Shown: piece by piece, positions 21,504 to 33,769 of the stretch | Layout: each line of letters begins with the position of its first letter | How positions within the stretch are numbered: position 1 is the first letter of the stretch | Source: Gnetum montanum | Taxonomy: Eukaryota; Streptophyta; Gnetopsida; Gnetales; Gnetaceae | DNA length: 64,000 nt | Assembly (NCBI GenBank): GCA_015680685.1 | Contig: MNCI01006016.1 | Location: 408,902 to 472,901, forward strand | Direction: 5' to 3' | Translations under genes and position numbers: made by a program | Notes under the pieces: model-generated | Database searches by the model: none | What the model saw: only the letters and a program-made list of their open reading frames with translations | Told to the model about the DNA's origin: nothing

Positions 21504-21591
21504 CATCATTACCCTAGCACTTTCACTGGCTTCTTGAGCACTTGCANGCATCATTACCCTAGCACTTTCACTGGCTTCTTGAGCACTTGCA
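21504..21591. repeat. 43-bp direct repeat flanking a single N
   Basis: 21504-21546 and 21549-21591 are identical and separated by N at 21547 plus one base. This is typical of scaffold joins where overlapping contig ends were not merged. Confidence 0.8.
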
Positions 21592-22699
21592 ATTAGCACA
21601 ACATTTAATGCATTTGCAACATCTTTGCATCTAGCACTGGTAGCATCTTCACTTTTGGCATTTGCATTTGCATGTCACGTTATGTGGTTTTCTTATCTTC
21701 TCAGAGTTGTGTTCGTAGGACAAAGCCTTGGAGGAAATCATACAGATATGCATCTCATCGCAACATTAAGTCACCACATCACTTTGATGTGCATGATTGG
21801 ACTAGTTAAGCCACTCAAGAGTGCATATCCCCCTCATCCTATTATAGCCTACGAACATCCACTCCTTCATCCCACTAGCCTCTCATCCCCACATACTCAC
21901 AATTGCACATCCCTCTGATGCATATACACTATGATGCATATGGCATTATCTTCATGTTAACCGTAGAACTCAAAGCGGATGTAACATAACTCATCTTGTG
22001 GGGAGCCTCTGTTGGCCAGTCAAAGCCTAAGCGAATGTAACACAACTCATCCTAGGGAGGGAAACACCTATCCTACAGGCACGATGTGATTGCATCAAAG
22101 CAAAGGCAATCTTATGGCACACAGTCCACTCAATGACTAACACCTTCCAGCTAACATTTTGCATATGCAAAACCCAATGAAGGTTTGCCCTGTAGCAAAG
22201 CAAAGAAGCAAAAGAAACAGTAAGAAAAAGCAAGGAAAAAATAAAAAAACAAAAAAAGCAAAGGGGGAAAAGCACATCCCCAAGAAAATTGACAATGCTG
22301 CAATTTCGCAACCAACCTAGCCTTGAGTCCGCACCTTGACTCTCTCATAAGCACTTTGACGAAAGGTCAACGTTTTAGGGGCAAGCCACCTTAATGCCCT
22401 AGTCACCGTTAGCTGTGCTAACTCCACACCTTGCATCATGACACCTTGTTTGCATTTTATCTCTCTCTATCATCCCTAACACATTACCTACACCCCTTGC
22501 CCTTAGCATACCACTATCCACAACACTCTTGAACATAGTGAAATGACACCCAATCTAGTGCCAACGAGCGATGTTGGTGCCACGTCTGCTGTGGTGTTTT
22601 GCAATTCTTTGTCGACGTCTCTCGGGCCACTCTCCAAACATCAACAAAGAAGGACCAATGAAACACCACAAAAATTTGAGCTACCACTTCTCGACTACA

Positions 22700-23050
22700 A
22701 ATTTGGCTAAGTGTCAAAATGATGGCACTTTTCACAAATTTTTCTAAGTGATGGGACCACACTCTCCACTGCAGTAGAGCATAGCTAGCTTCAATGGCCA
22801 ATTTTCTGCAATTTTGGCTAAGTGTCAGAATGATGACACAGGCTGTAGAAATTTTTCTAAGTGTTGTGCTACGTTCCCATTGCCCCTGCTACACTCTAGA
22901 GCATAGCTAGTGTAGTTAGCACACCAAAGCTAGTTTTGCAAGATTTTTTCGAAGTGTTAGAATAATGACACAAGCTGTAGAAATTTTTCTAAGTGTTGTG
23001 CTACACTCCCATTGCCCCTGCTACACTCTAGAGCATAGCTAGCGTAGCCA
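22700..23050. repeat. 132-bp tandem repeat, about three copies
   Basis: The block with GCTGTAGAAATTTTTCTAAG and CTCTAGAGCATAGCTAG recurs with a 132-base offset (22842 and 22974), with a more diverged copy before it at about 22700-22800. A fourth, very degenerate copy may follow to 23110. Confidence 0.75.
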
Positions 23051-23298
23051 GCATGGAACACTAGTTTTCCAAAAAAGTTTCTAACTGTTGAGACTACACT
23101 CTAGAGTGTACCGAGCACAGCAAGGGGTTGAGCGTAGTAAGGGGTGAGCATACCAAGTGTAGCAACTAGAGGTAGAAAAATTTTCAAAATTTTTTTGGTC
23201 ACCTTCGGACATACGAAAATTTTCTAAATTTTTCTCATAGTCCCACCTAACACACTACCACATGGCACCTAATCAGCATTTTAGGCTAACCCTAACCC

Positions 23299-23306
23299 TA
23301 TAAATA
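23299..23306 (+). promoter_or_regulatory. Possible TATA box
   Basis: TATAAATA preceded by CCTAACCC. It is similar in form to the TATA boxes in the LTRs of this window and could be the promoter of the older, split repeat. Confidence 0.25.
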
Positions 23307-23743
23307 CCCTTGGACCCCCAACATTTTGAAGGTTGGCAATTGGCACTTTCATTTGGCATTTGGCATTTTGGCATCTTGGCACTTAGTTCCATGGGCAAAC
23401 AAGACCCAAAGCACACCACACTGGTAGAGAGGCATAGCTACACTGCATGGTACACCACAGCCTCGTTGTAGCTCTACACCACATGGTACACTACGGCCTT
23501 GTTACAGCCCTGCATCGCATGGTACATCACAACCCCATTGCAATTGTGCAAAACACTGCATGGTACACTGCGATGACCAGCCCAGCAAGCATAGTTCATC
23601 ATGATGAGCGTTAGACTTCATGGCCTGACATCACTAAGATTATGACTACGCTCTCACTACACCTATTGGACACTATGTATCTTTTGAGATCCTTTTGGAG
23701 TTAACTAAACTCCCATTTGGGGTGGTGTTTCATATCTCTCTCA

Positions 23744-23748
23744 TGTTT
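23744..23748. repeat. Left TSD (TGTTT) of copy 1
   Basis: TGTTT directly before the LTR; the same five bases follow the 3' LTR at 34630-34634. Confidence 0.9.
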
Positions 23749-24593
23749 TGATGGGACACGATATCGCATGGGCCATGATATCTCACGCAATATCATGGCC
23801 ATCACGATATCGCATCCCTTGCAATATCGCGTCTTCCCCTGCGATATCGTGTACGCGATATCGTGGTGCGTCGTCATATCTATAAATAAGAGGCAGCTCT
23901 CCCTTGTTTTCTCATCCTAGGCTAGACAGTAGGGAAACTCTGGCAGATTAATCACTCCAGAGATAGAATATTTTCCACGTGCCCGTAGTAGGAGTCCCAA
24001 AGTGAAAGGATCTTTATTCGAGCAAACATTGTACTTGAACACAAGTTTGTGTACGGAAATAAAGACGAGCTTTCCGGATAAACCTTGCAGTGCATGGAAT
24101 AGGATTTTATTATTGTTATTTATTACCTGTTATTTATTACTTGTTATTTACTATTTTCTCTCTCAACCCTTCTCTCCTATTTAAGTGCCTCAGTACGACC
24201 ACTTTGAGCACATGCATTACATGTGGTGATCCTAGCAATGATTAGCATTTGGTAGCTGCGGTTGCATTGGTTCAAGGTGTGTACGGTAAGTGGGAACGGA
24301 TGCTGACGCTAGGTAATTTAGACTTAGTTCATTAGTTAGAGTTAGTAATTAGTTTCTCAACCCTTCAACTCAATAGCATAGGAGATAAAACATAAAAACT
24401 ATAAAAATCATATACCTCGAACTTACTTAACCATACACCGTGACAACTATAAGTAAGTCTAGGAAGACAATGAATTATTAACCCTAAGTGTTCCATGGGG
24501 CTTGTAGGCACTTAGTCTGCGGAGTTCGACTGGATCGTGCGTGCTACACTCGTATTCATATGGTTGAGTGTAGGGGTATCTCGCCACTCATCA
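23749..24593 (+). repeat. 5' LTR of copy 1 (845 bp)
   Basis: Starts TGATGGGACACG and ends CCACTCATCA. TATA box TATAAATA at 23881-23888, preceded by an array of GATATC-centred palindromic words (23757-23880). Confidence 0.92.
23757..23880 (+). promoter_or_regulatory. U3 palindromic array (GATATCGCG type), copy 1 5' LTR
   Basis: About eight occurrences of RATATCGCR-like words, many embedded in longer palindromes such as ACGCGATATCGT, packed between the LTR start and the TATA box. CpG-rich in an AT-rich setting. The distance from LTR start to TATA is 132 bases here but 148 in the 3' LTR and 116 in the nested LTR. Confidence 0.6.
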
Positions 24594-24594
24594 T

Positions 24595-24612
24595 TGGCGT
24601 TGTTGTCGGGGA
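24595..24612 (+). promoter_or_regulatory. Primer binding site, tRNA-Asp type
   Basis: TGGCGTTGTTGTCGGGGA matches the tRNA-Asp-complementary PBS of Athila-type elements (TGGCGCCGTTGCCGGGGA) at 15 of 18 positions; all three differences are C to T. Confidence 0.85.
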
Positions 24613-25570
24613 CTAAGTGTTTATGCGTTGAATAGAACATAGGATATCACTCACATCATTGGGAGCCTAAACGAACCTTCAAGTTAATTAAAGAAAAATT
24701 TATATAATGGTAAATAGCACACCGATAAGACACTATGTCTTCTTCTTCTTCTCATAAGAGCAACTCACCACCTAAGGACCATACACAAAACAGTCAGCAA
24801 GCAAAAACACATAACCGAAATCAGCCAAGTTCTCAACAATACTAGATAGTCTATACTTATCCTGATGAGTATATTTCCAGACTTTACTTTTATCCTCCAT
24901 CAAGATGAACAGCTGCGATGGAGAGATTTGCAAGGTAACATCGTGTTACCTCTAGATCGATCAGTCCCTAACATGCTCCTTCGTGCTTTGGCATAGATTG
25001 GCATGACAAAATTATATGCTGAATATGTTGCGGAAGACTTTGAATCAAGGGATTATCATCCCACAGAAGCACAATGTATGAGGGACTCAAGGTAGGAGAG
25101 CCAACATACACTGTTGAAGGGCAAAGGCTCGCACGTCCTTAACGAAATAGGAGATGATGGACCCATTAAAACGGGTCCTCTAACAAATGATGTTCCCCCT
25201 CCTAACGATGGTGAGGAGGTTGGGTATCAGAACCTACGATCAACGATACATAACACTGGTTCTGACCCCTATGAACGCCAACTATTCACAGAGGGAATAA
25301 CAACTCATGATAAGGACGAGCACTTAGATCGTCACCATAATCGGGGCCGTAGTAGCCGAAGAGAAGGCAAGAAGCATCTCCATTGCAATGGTTCTCCTTC
25401 TTCTTCTCCTTCATCTCATCACACACCCTCTCCCTCCACATTTGGGCACAGCCATCATGAGCACAACGGTGAGGATAGAGGTAGGAAAAATGAGAGACCT
25501 CGACGAGAGAGTCGAGAGAGAGGACAAGGGCACGAATGAAGGAAAAGTAGGGAACAAAGTAGACATCATA

Positions 25571-25575
25571 GGTGT
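25571..25575. repeat. Left TSD (GGTGT) of nested LTR
   Basis: GGTGT, repeated at 26490-26494. Removing the insertion restores the gag text seen in copy 5 (a CATCATAGGT context). Confidence 0.9.
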
Positions 25576-26489
25576 TGATGAGACGCGACCTGCATGTGCC
25601 GCGATATCGCGTACGCAATATCGCGGCCGCTGTGATATCGCGTCTTCCCCTGCGATATCGCGTACCCGATATCGCGGTCCGCCGCCATATCTATAAATAA
25701 GAGGTGGCACTCCCTTCATTTCCCAATCCTGGCTAGAAGTAGTGAAGCTTTGGCAGATTGATCACTCCAGAGTTAGAATTTTTCCCATGTGCCCGCAGTA
25801 GGAGTCCTAGAGTGAACGGCTCTTTATTCNNNNNNNNNNNNNNNNNNNNNNNNNNNNNNNNNNNNNNNNNNNNNNNNNNNNNNNNNNNNNNNNNNNNNNN
25901 NNNNNNNNNNNNNNNNNNNNNNNNNNNNNNNNNNNNNNNNNNNNNNNNNNNNNNNNNNNNNNNNNNNNNNNNNNNNNNNNNNNNNNNNNNNNNNNNNNNN
26001 NNNNNNNNNNNNNNNNNNNNNNNNNNNNNNNNNNNNNNNNNNNNNNNNNNNNNNNNNNNNNNNNNNNNNNNNNNNNNNNNNNNNNNNNNNNNNNNNNNNN
26101 NNNNNNNNNNNNNNNNNNNNNNNNNNNNNNNNNNNNNNNNNNNNNNNNNNNNNNNNNNNNNNNNNNNNNNNNNNNNNNNNNNNNNNNNNNNNNNNNNNNN
26201 NNNNNNNNNNNNNNNNNNNNNNNNNNNNNNNNNNNNNNNNNNNNNNNNNNNNNNNNNNNNNNNNNNNNNNNNNNNNNNNNNNNNNNCGAAAAATACCAAA
26301 AAAATCACATACCTCAGACTTGCTTAACCATACACCGTGACACTTACAAGCAAGCCTGGGAAGACAACGAACGATTAACCCCAAGTGTTTCTTGTGGTGT
26401 TAAGGCATTTAGTCTGCAGAGTTCGACCGGATCGTGCGTGCACGCTTGTATTCGTATGGTTGAGTGTAGGGGTATCTCGCCACTCATCA
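25576..26489 (+). mobile_element. Nested solo LTR (or unresolved element) in gag of copy 1
   Basis: Starts TGATGAGACGCG and ends CCACTCATCA, the same family as the copy 1 LTRs, with TATA box 25692-25699 and a perfect 5-bp TSD GGTGT. A gap of 457 N (25830-26286) hides the middle. By alignment with the copy 1 LTR, about 370-390 bases would be missing from a solo LTR, so the gap size fits a solo LTR; a full element collapsed in the assembly cannot be excluded. Confidence 0.85.
25830..26286. other. Assembly gap (457 N)
   Basis: Run of N. Open frames crossing it are artefacts. Confidence 1.
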
Positions 26490-28179
26490 GGTGTCATGAA
26501 AGAGATGATCATGATGAGCCCCTACTTGCAACCTGAAGTATGCTTGACATAACGAAGGCAGTAAGAATCCCAACAAGGCATTTAAAAGATAGTCGGATCA
26601 AGCATTTAGACATGAACAAAATCCCATGATTTGAGGGGGGATACAATGCTGATCCACAACATCATTTACAGGCATTCCATGATGCTTGTGCCTTGCAAAA
26701 CATAGAAAACATGTGGCAAACACTAAAGTTGTTTCCTAGGACACTCACCAAGGAAGCAGAGAGTTGGTACCGGTCCTTAGAGCTAGAGACCATTAGGAGG
26801 TGGAGTACGATGTTAGAACTCTTCAACGATAACTATCAAACATACTCCAGAGTGTCTAATTTGCGTAAGTAGATCCAAGGATGGAAGCAAGGTATTCATG
26901 AACCCTTGGATGCTGCCATGGGCCGATACTATGCATTGTTACATCATTGCCCAGGCCATGGATATGCTCAATGAGATCAACTCCGCCACATCGTAGATGG
27001 GCTAAGGCATGAGACTAGATGAACCCTTGGGACTTATGCCCAAGGGAGACTATCAGAACTCAAAGCCCATGAAGTACATCGCTTGTTGGAACAAGTAGCA
27101 AAAGAAGAAGGTGAGCTACGAAAAAGAGAGAGTGCAGAAGAATACAACTGTGATCCCTCCCTTCGAAAGAAGGGAGTGAAATTTTGTGATGAGGAGGATG
27201 AGTCACCACTTGAAGAGTTCGTGAATCGAAAAACCTTGCTGATTCAAAAACTAACAACAGAAGTATCAGCTAAGATGGACCAATTGTGGGATTCCTTAGA
27301 CTCTAGACTTGAAACTATCTTGAAAATTGTAGAAGAGTCTAAGGCAGAACAAAGTAGTGACAAAGATAAGACAAAGCAGAGAAATTCAGGCCCTGCACAT
27401 AACAAAGGTAAGGGAAAAATTACTATCTCTGATGAGGTTATGGATTCAGACACAGACGATGACGGTGGATGTGAGATCTGCCACTATGACCATCCTAAGG
27501 GATGTTGTCCAATCATCTCACATCTACAGGAGTCTGGGGTGTATGCACTTAACCCAAGACTTAACCAACAGGAAACACCCCGAAGGTTACCTTATCCCCA
27601 AGGTAACCCAAGGCAGTTCCACCAATCCTTAACGTACTATCCAAGTGGAACTCCACCACAACCCATCAGACAGCATCAGCAGTGGCAATACCCACAGTCA
27701 TGGGGGATGCCACCATTGAAACAACAGTACCCTTACCAGCAACTAGACGCATATGGATACTATGTGCAGCAGCTGGTTTCTCTAGGTGACTCTATGGGTC
27801 ACATAAACCCTCCATGTTACTACCAAGTTCAAGAGTGTTTTAGGACTCCTTCTCCTCCGGGAAGTGCTCCATACCCATACTATCCTCCAAATCCATCCGC
27901 ATCTCTTACGCCAGTAGCTCCACCACCAACCGTTCCAACAAGGCCCAGAGTAATTCCCACTCAACCGCAACAATCCGATACCATGAGGGCTCCCAATCCT
28001 CAATTCTCAGTTGGTCCTAAAAATCATATGTCAAAAAGACCTTTCTTTAAGACCAACAATCCAACCAAGCCCTCTCCTTCACAAGCGGTTGAACATCTCA
28101 ACACCTCCATACCAAATAAGGTTTCGGGAAACCCTTCAAATGAGAAATTGAGGCCAATGCACATGGTTATGTTAACACA

Positions 28180-28774
28180 TACCGTTACCGACTGGATTAA
28201 GGTAGGCCACCTTCCCAAGAAATTCTCTGATCCAGGAAGCACCCTGATTTATCTCCAAGTTGCTGGGAATGAACCTCATAAGGCTCTTCTTGACTCAGGC
28301 TCCAAGGTCAATTTAATTTCACAAGAATTGTATAAGACTTGGAACCTGCCTCCACTCAAGAAGAGAAATATTCGCTTAGAGCTGGCTGACCAGTCCATCA
28401 CTGTTCCTTTGGGATAGGTTAAGGACATTGTCACCACCATAGGTGGTTGGTCATATTCGGCTGATTTCCTGGTGATCCAAATAAACAATGACAAGGGAGA
28501 CTTCCCGATAATAATGAGAAGGGCATGGCTGAGCACAGTAGACGCGTGCCTAGGAATTTGCAATCTTTCCCTACAAATATCCAAGAAAAATACCTTTGGA
28601 AAGACTGAGAAGAAGAAAGTCCCATGCATTGCATATAGTGACACAGGGTGCGATTGTGTGAAGAAATCATGGGTAATGCGGAGTCTAACATTGCTTGCAT
28701 ATAATCGGTGTGCACAAGACATCGACATACAAAAGTGCCTATATGCAGCAGCCACACAACAAGAAAACACCTAG
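28180..28774 (+). pseudogene. Protease of copy 1
   Basis: The aspartic protease motif A-L-L-D-S-G-S-K-V-N-L-I-S is at about 28281-28320, followed by L-E-L-A-D-Q-S-I-T-V-P-L-G and a stop at 28416-28418. The same frame reopens and contains F-P-I-I-M-R-R-A-W-L-S, corresponding to the I-I-M-G-R-x-W-L flap-side motif seen in copies 2 and 3. One stop, otherwise the least damaged protease in the window. Confidence 0.8.
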
Positions 28775-29059
28775 TGGCTGATGGCTGACCAAGAGAACAA
28801 TTCAACGACATGCATGGAACTAACTGAGGGGATAACGAGTACATACATTGAAAGCATGGATGCACTTGAGTAGGTCTGTGGCCAACTTCCATCCCTTAAC
28901 CCTGAAAACATTAATTGGGGGAAGTTGGAGATTCTTGAGAAGTTTAAACAAGAGCCCCTAGATTTAAAACCATTGCCCACCGATTTGGAATACATGACCC
29001 TTAAAAATGGAAAATCGGTAATCATCAATGCAAAGCTTGCCCCCAAGTAAAAAGAGAGT

Positions 29060-30138
29060 TTGCTGAAGGTGATAAATAAGTGGTCAATAGCCTTTGCTTG
29101 GTCATACCTTGAACTAACCGGAATAGACCCGAGGATATGCCAGCATAGGATTTACATGGACCCCTCCATGAAGCCTCGCAAACAACCACAGAGGCGATTG
29201 AACCCAAAGTTAAAACAAATAGTAAAAGAGGAGATAGAGCAACTTCTCAAGGCTAGGTTCATTTACCCCATTGCTGATAGCGAATGGGTTAGCCCTCTTG
29301 TAATCGTACCAAGGAAAGGAGGAAAATGGAGGGTATGTATAGAATTTAGGCTATTAAATATGGTAACCTTCAAAGATCACTTTCCATTGCCATTTTTGAC
29401 CAAGTCTTAGAGACAATAGCAACGCATTGCTACTATAGTTTTCTAGATGGGTATAGTGGGTACAACCAAATATGAATTGCACCAAAAGACCAAGCTAAAA
29501 CAACTTTCACCAGTCCTTGGGGAACGTTTGCATATAAACAAATGCCTTTTGGCTTGTGCAATGCCCCTACCACATTCCAACGATTAGTTCTAAGCATCTT
29601 TTAGCAGCAAATAGGTAATGGAGTAGAAGTCTTTATGGATGACTTCTCCACTTATGGGACGAGCTTCGATTAAGCTCTTGATCGGTTGGAGCAAGTATTA
29701 AAACAATGTGTCGAAACCAACCTAAAGCTCAACTGGTAGAAAAGCCATTTGATGGTTCAAGAGGGCGTAGTACTAGGGCATAAAATTTCACAATCAGGAA
29801 TAGAGGTGGACTCGAAAAAAATTAAATTTATCCAAGAAATTACCCAACAACCAGAGACTGTCAAAGACATTCGGTCATTCCTTGGACACACTGACTACTA
29901 CAGGAGATTTATTGAGAACTTCTCCAAAATTGCCAAGCCATTGGTGGAATTAGCGAAAAAAGATGCACCATTTGAATGGACCAGGGAATGTGAACGAGCA
30001 TTCCAAACTCTTAAACAGAGACTTGTGGAAACTCCCATTCTACAAGCCCCTGACTGGTCTAGGCCATTCCATATCATAACCGACGCATCTAATTACACCT
30101 TAGGAGCCGTATTGACACAATTAGATGAACAAAAATGA
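29060..30138 (+). pseudogene. Reverse transcriptase of copy 1
   Basis: Fingers: I-K-Q-x-V-K-E-E-I-E-Q-L-L and V-S-P-L-V-I-V-P-R-K-G-G-K-W-R. A frameshift follows L-P-F near 29395. Palm: G-T-F-A-Y-K-Q-M-P-F-G-L-C-N-A-P-T-T-F-Q and the intact catalytic box E-V-F-M-D-D-F-S (about 29625-29650), with stops at CAA/CAG/TGG-type positions. Thumb/connection: V-L-G-H-K-I-S and F-L-G-H-T-D-Y-Y-R-R-F-I (29749-30138), ending at a stop before RNase H. Confidence 0.85.
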
Positions 30139-30690
30139 CCTTATTACATCCATTGTGCTAGTAAAAGTATCACCGGTGCACAACTCAACTACACGACTAC
30201 AAAAAAGGAATTAATGTCTGTAGTGTTTGCACTGGACAAATTTAGGCACTATGTATTAGGTTAAAAAGTATACATCCACATGGATCATAGTGCAATTAGG
30301 TTCCTTATGAACAAACCAACGGTTAGCCCACGTATCATACGTTGGTTGGTAATTCTTCAAGAGTTCGATCTAACAATAGTAGATCGTAAAGGCATCGAGA
30401 ATGTAGTCGTAGATCACCTATCTCAGTTGCGTTGGGACAACAAAGAGGATGAATATGCTGTATCTGACCATTTTCTTGATGAAACCCTCTTTGCCGGTGT
30501 AGTAAATAATCAACCCATGGAAATAAATTGGTATAGTAGCATTCTTACTTATCTCATTTCCCAACAAACACCATAGCGGTTGGACTTTAGGAAGAAACAA
30601 CAGTTTCTTCACAAAATCAAGTACTTCAAGGAAATCAAGGGACAACTTTATAAAGTCTGTCATGATGGCTTGGTTTGATGGTGCGTACTC
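30139..30690 (+). pseudogene. RNase H of copy 1
   Basis: The connection/RNase H begins upstream with I-I-T-D-A-S-N-Y-T-L-G-A-V-L (about 30078-30115). Then come the Y-x-T-T-K-K-E-L-x-S-V-V-F-A-L-D-K-F-R block, H-M-D-H-S-A-I-R-F-L and the OTA-type ending E-N-V-V-V-D-H-L-S-Q-L (30390-30430). A TAA interrupts at about 30262 and a stop closes the frame at 30574-30576. Confidence 0.8.
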
Positions 30691-30699
30691 GATAAGGAT

Positions 30700-31877
30700 C
30701 AATTAAAAGTTCTCCAGGATGCTCATGAGGGCCCCTGTGGGGGTCATTATGTTGGGAGACGAACGACTACCAAGGTCCTACTCATAGGATATTATTGGCC
30801 AACACTTTTTGGGATGCCCATCATTTTGCCCAATCCTGTGAATGCTGCCAATGTGATGGTGGAATGACTACTAGAATGGAGGGCCTACAACAATGGATTC
30901 AACCTTTGGAACCTTTCGATATCTGGGGCATAGATTTTATGGGGCCTATTACACCGATGTTCAACGAAAAAGCATATATCATCGTTGCTGTTGATTACTT
31001 AACTAAATAGGCTGAAGCAGCCGCAATAACAGATTGCACATCATCTACGGCTGCATGATTTGTACAACAACAAATCGTAAATAGGTTTGGTGTGCCACGT
31101 GCACTCATCTATGATAATGGAAGACATTTTATGGGTGAAACCTTTCGCAAATTGATGCAATGCTTAGGGGTTGAGCATAAATTGACCACACCTTACCACC
31201 CCCAAGGTAATGGCCAAGCCAAAGTTGCTAATTGGGAGATCACAAGAATATTAACAAGAACAATTAGCAAATTTATGCGAGACTGGAGCACAAAACTGAA
31301 CGATGCTCTCTAGGCGTACCACTCCACTTGGAAGCTTCCTACAAGCTATTCTCCCTATGAGTTAGTGTATGGGAAACTACCAAAGCTCCCCATAAAAAAT
31401 GAGCTCCGTACACTATCCATGGCTTGTGACCCTCACCTAGACCTCGACCTAGCACAAAAACAACGGTTGGCAACTCTGAATGTGCTAGACGAGAATAGAT
31501 TGGTTACACTATCGTTAAATGAGTTGCACAAGGCACATAGTAAACAACATCATGACTTAAGAATTCAAAGGTTTAGGTACCAACTAGGAGATAAGGTCCT
31601 TTACTGGAATTCCACGCATGTACCACAACGTACAAAATTTCAAACATTGTGGTAAGGATCCTATATTATTCATACAACCTTTCCCTCTGGAGCCATGATG
31701 ATATACAAGCCTGACAGCCCGGATAAACAGTTATTAGTTAATGTACAACAAACAAAGCCTTTCCGTGAACCAAAAACAACTAGTACAAATTACACCTCTG
31801 CTAGCGGGCAACCTCGCTCTCTATTTCGGATCTCTCCCTTGCAATTCAATCATGGGGGAGATGGCCACCTATGCTGA
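30700..31877 (+). pseudogene. Integrase of copy 1
   Basis: Zinc-binding N-terminus: G-H-Y-V-G-R-R-T-T and C-E-C-C-Q (H-H-C-C type, frameshifted). Core: W-G-I-D-F-M-G-P-I with the first catalytic D, I-Y-D-N-G-R-H-F with the second (family D-N-G-x-x-F), then P-Y-H-P-Q-G-N-G-Q-A-K where the third catalytic residue (E in Q-V-E) has become K. The C-terminal part includes W-S-T-K-L-N-D-A-L, S-P-Y-E-L-V-Y-G-K and a basic tail. Several stops (for example 31009, 31057, 31312) lie at TGG- or CAG-type positions. No chromodomain is seen. Confidence 0.8.
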
Positions 31878-33769
31878 TCACTAGAGGCCCTCAATCTTTT
31901 TGATTTTTTGTTTTACACATTTTTGTTTTACAAATTTCTTTAACTTTTCTTGTTTTTGTTTTTCAACATCGTTATACTTTTTCATTTTTTGTATGTTTGT
32001 TTGTGTGTGATCCACCATGTAAGTTCATCACCCAATAAGTGTTCTTCCTGATGGTATGAACTATTTTCATATTGGTTGCTAATGTTTGGTTTTTACCTTT
32101 AAGTTATGATGTTGATACTAAGGTATGTTCTTTTGATATGGCAGGCAATGAGTTCACTTTATCCATCCATTCACCAATTTCTATGGTCTTTCTCGGCTTG
32201 GAAATGTACAGTCCCTTCATAATAAGAACTTTAACGAATCGGTGACTGGGTATTTCTCAAACTAAGGAAGGACTCAAGGTTTGAAAAGGGTGTGACTTCA
32301 AGGGAACTTGATGCTTTTGTGTTGGCCATCCTCTTGGATGCTTGGATGTTTTCTTCTTTAGTTTTCTTGCCGTTCCGATCTTAACCAATTATCGAAAGTT
32401 GAGACAATAAAAATAAGAAGTCTTTGCATGGTGTGGTTATCATGCATAAAAACACAAAAGATAAAAAAAGAAGAAGAGAAAGTGAGAATTCAAAGCACAC
32501 CCCTTAGACGAATAATCCCTTGGGCTACAAGCATTGGTTATGGAACCAAAAATGTTCCCTCTAACTAAGGCCCTTCTCACTTCCCATTCTCTCCTCCTTG
32601 TTTTGTTGGAATGGTGGTGACTCTTGGGGGAAGCATTCTTGTTATTCAAGGGGATGGATTAACCGGATGCATTGATGCAAAGTCATTGGCTGTGGTTGGT
32701 TTGAGGCTGGAGTTGGAATGAGATTTGCCAAGTCACATTAATCATGAAACACACAAGGGGTTGTACACCACCTTGTTCTTGGGATTCCATTCCATTCCCT
32801 TCTCTCCATTATTCACCTCATTGCTGGTTGTATCATTAGTGTATATTTTGGTAGATACATTGTTTTCTTTTTGGTAAATTCTTATGGTTAAGACTTTAAC
32901 TCTTGTTCCACATGACATTCCTAGAGCCTACGAACTCTTTGAATGTGGGTTTGTCAGGGCATTAAGGGCATGAGCCTGCTTTGGGGAGGATCCATTGACA
33001 TTCCTATTTGGGGCATTAGTTAAATTCTTTCCCCTAACATTTTTGCAATTATTTTTACTTTGTTCATTCCCATCTCGAGATCCATTTCATTAATGCTTTA
33101 GTTGTCCCTTTTTTTTCATCTTTCTTGTTCCTCTTTCTTTCTCCAATCTAACGCTACTGGAGGTTTGCGATTTGTCATGGGGGTATGGGGCCCAATTTTT
33201 TCGATTTTCTCCTAGCCCCAATTTTTTCGATTTCAATTTTTTCCTAACCCCTACACCTTCAATAGTCATCATTAATATATCTTCAGATCCGTATAAGCCA
33301 TACCACAACCTAGCCAATGGACTTACACCGAAGCAAGGTATCAATTACATGATGATTCAATTACCCTTGCTAATATAAGATTGTGTTGTGTGTGCAGATG
33401 ATGATCATGCAACAACAGATTGGATCTAGAGGGAACACTTGGAATGTAGCAGCACTGAAACAGCTATGCAAGGAGCAAGATCGATGGTGTGCTTATGGAT
33501 GGACAATGAAAGGCGCAGTCTTGGTGTTGGTAGCAACAACACTTCTTCTCTTCTTCTCTCTTCTCTTTTCTCTCAGCTAGAAAATGAGGCCTGATGTCAA
33601 TGTAATAAGGTGTTCACCCTTGTTGTCATGAACACCAGTTTTGTCAAGTCTTGTAATGATGATCCGTTCACATGTCATCCCATTAGTTTCCATTGAGTCA
33701 ATAATCCCATACCTTCTCAATATTATTGTAATGAACTCAAGGATGAGTTTTCATTTAGTCATGGGGCTA
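31878..33769 (+). other. 1.9-kb non-coding region between pol and 3' LTR of copy 1
   Basis: Positionally equivalent to 61830-63784 in copy 5 and visibly homologous to it (for example AAAGCACACCCCTTAGAC in copy 1). No long frame. A 65-codon frame at 33383-33580 ends with a hydrophobic stretch but is not conserved as protein in copy 5. The last bases before the LTR (about 33755-33769, ATGGGGCTA) are the probable polypurine tract, degraded compared with GTGGGGGTA in copy 5. Confidence 0.6.

Larger units (their letters stand above)
20944..23743. other. Non-coding region rich in minisatellite-like repeats
   Basis: No gene is recognised. It holds a degenerate short-unit array (21185-21415), an assembly-type duplication around a single N (21504-21591), a 132-bp tandem repeat (22700-23050) and a TATAAATA promoter-like motif at 23299-23306. 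The sequence resumes at 34635 beyond retroelement copy 1, which split it. It may be an older LTR-type element. Confidence 0.5.
24734..28100 (+). pseudogene. gag of copy 1, split by a nested LTR
   Basis: Starts at ATG 24734 (M-S-S-S-S-S-H-K-S), the same start context as in copies 4 and 5. It is interrupted by stops, then by the nested LTR (25576-26489), and resumes I-I-G-V-M. The gag core (about 26590-27060, several frames) has F-H-D-A, L-F-P-R-T-L and W-Y-R-S-L-E-L-E segments typical of retrotransposon gag. A long open stretch begins at 27083, with a charged helix, then a C-E-I-C-H-Y-D-H-P-K-G-C-C zinc-knuckle-like motif (about 27470-27510), and a Pro/Gln/Tyr-rich linker leading to the protease. 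The knuckle is atypical of CCHC. Confidence 0.75.

Noticed and set aside
23286-23299. CTAACCCTAACCCT telomere-like motif
   Set aside because: Only two units, followed by a TATA-like motif; too short for an interstitial telomere array.
25733-26384. Long frames crossing the N run
   Set aside because: Almost entirely N; they carry no sequence information.
33383-33580. Small frame ending in a hydrophobic stretch, as a possible envelope-like peptide in copy 1
   Set aside because: No matching frame in the homologous region of copy 5 and no other envelope features.
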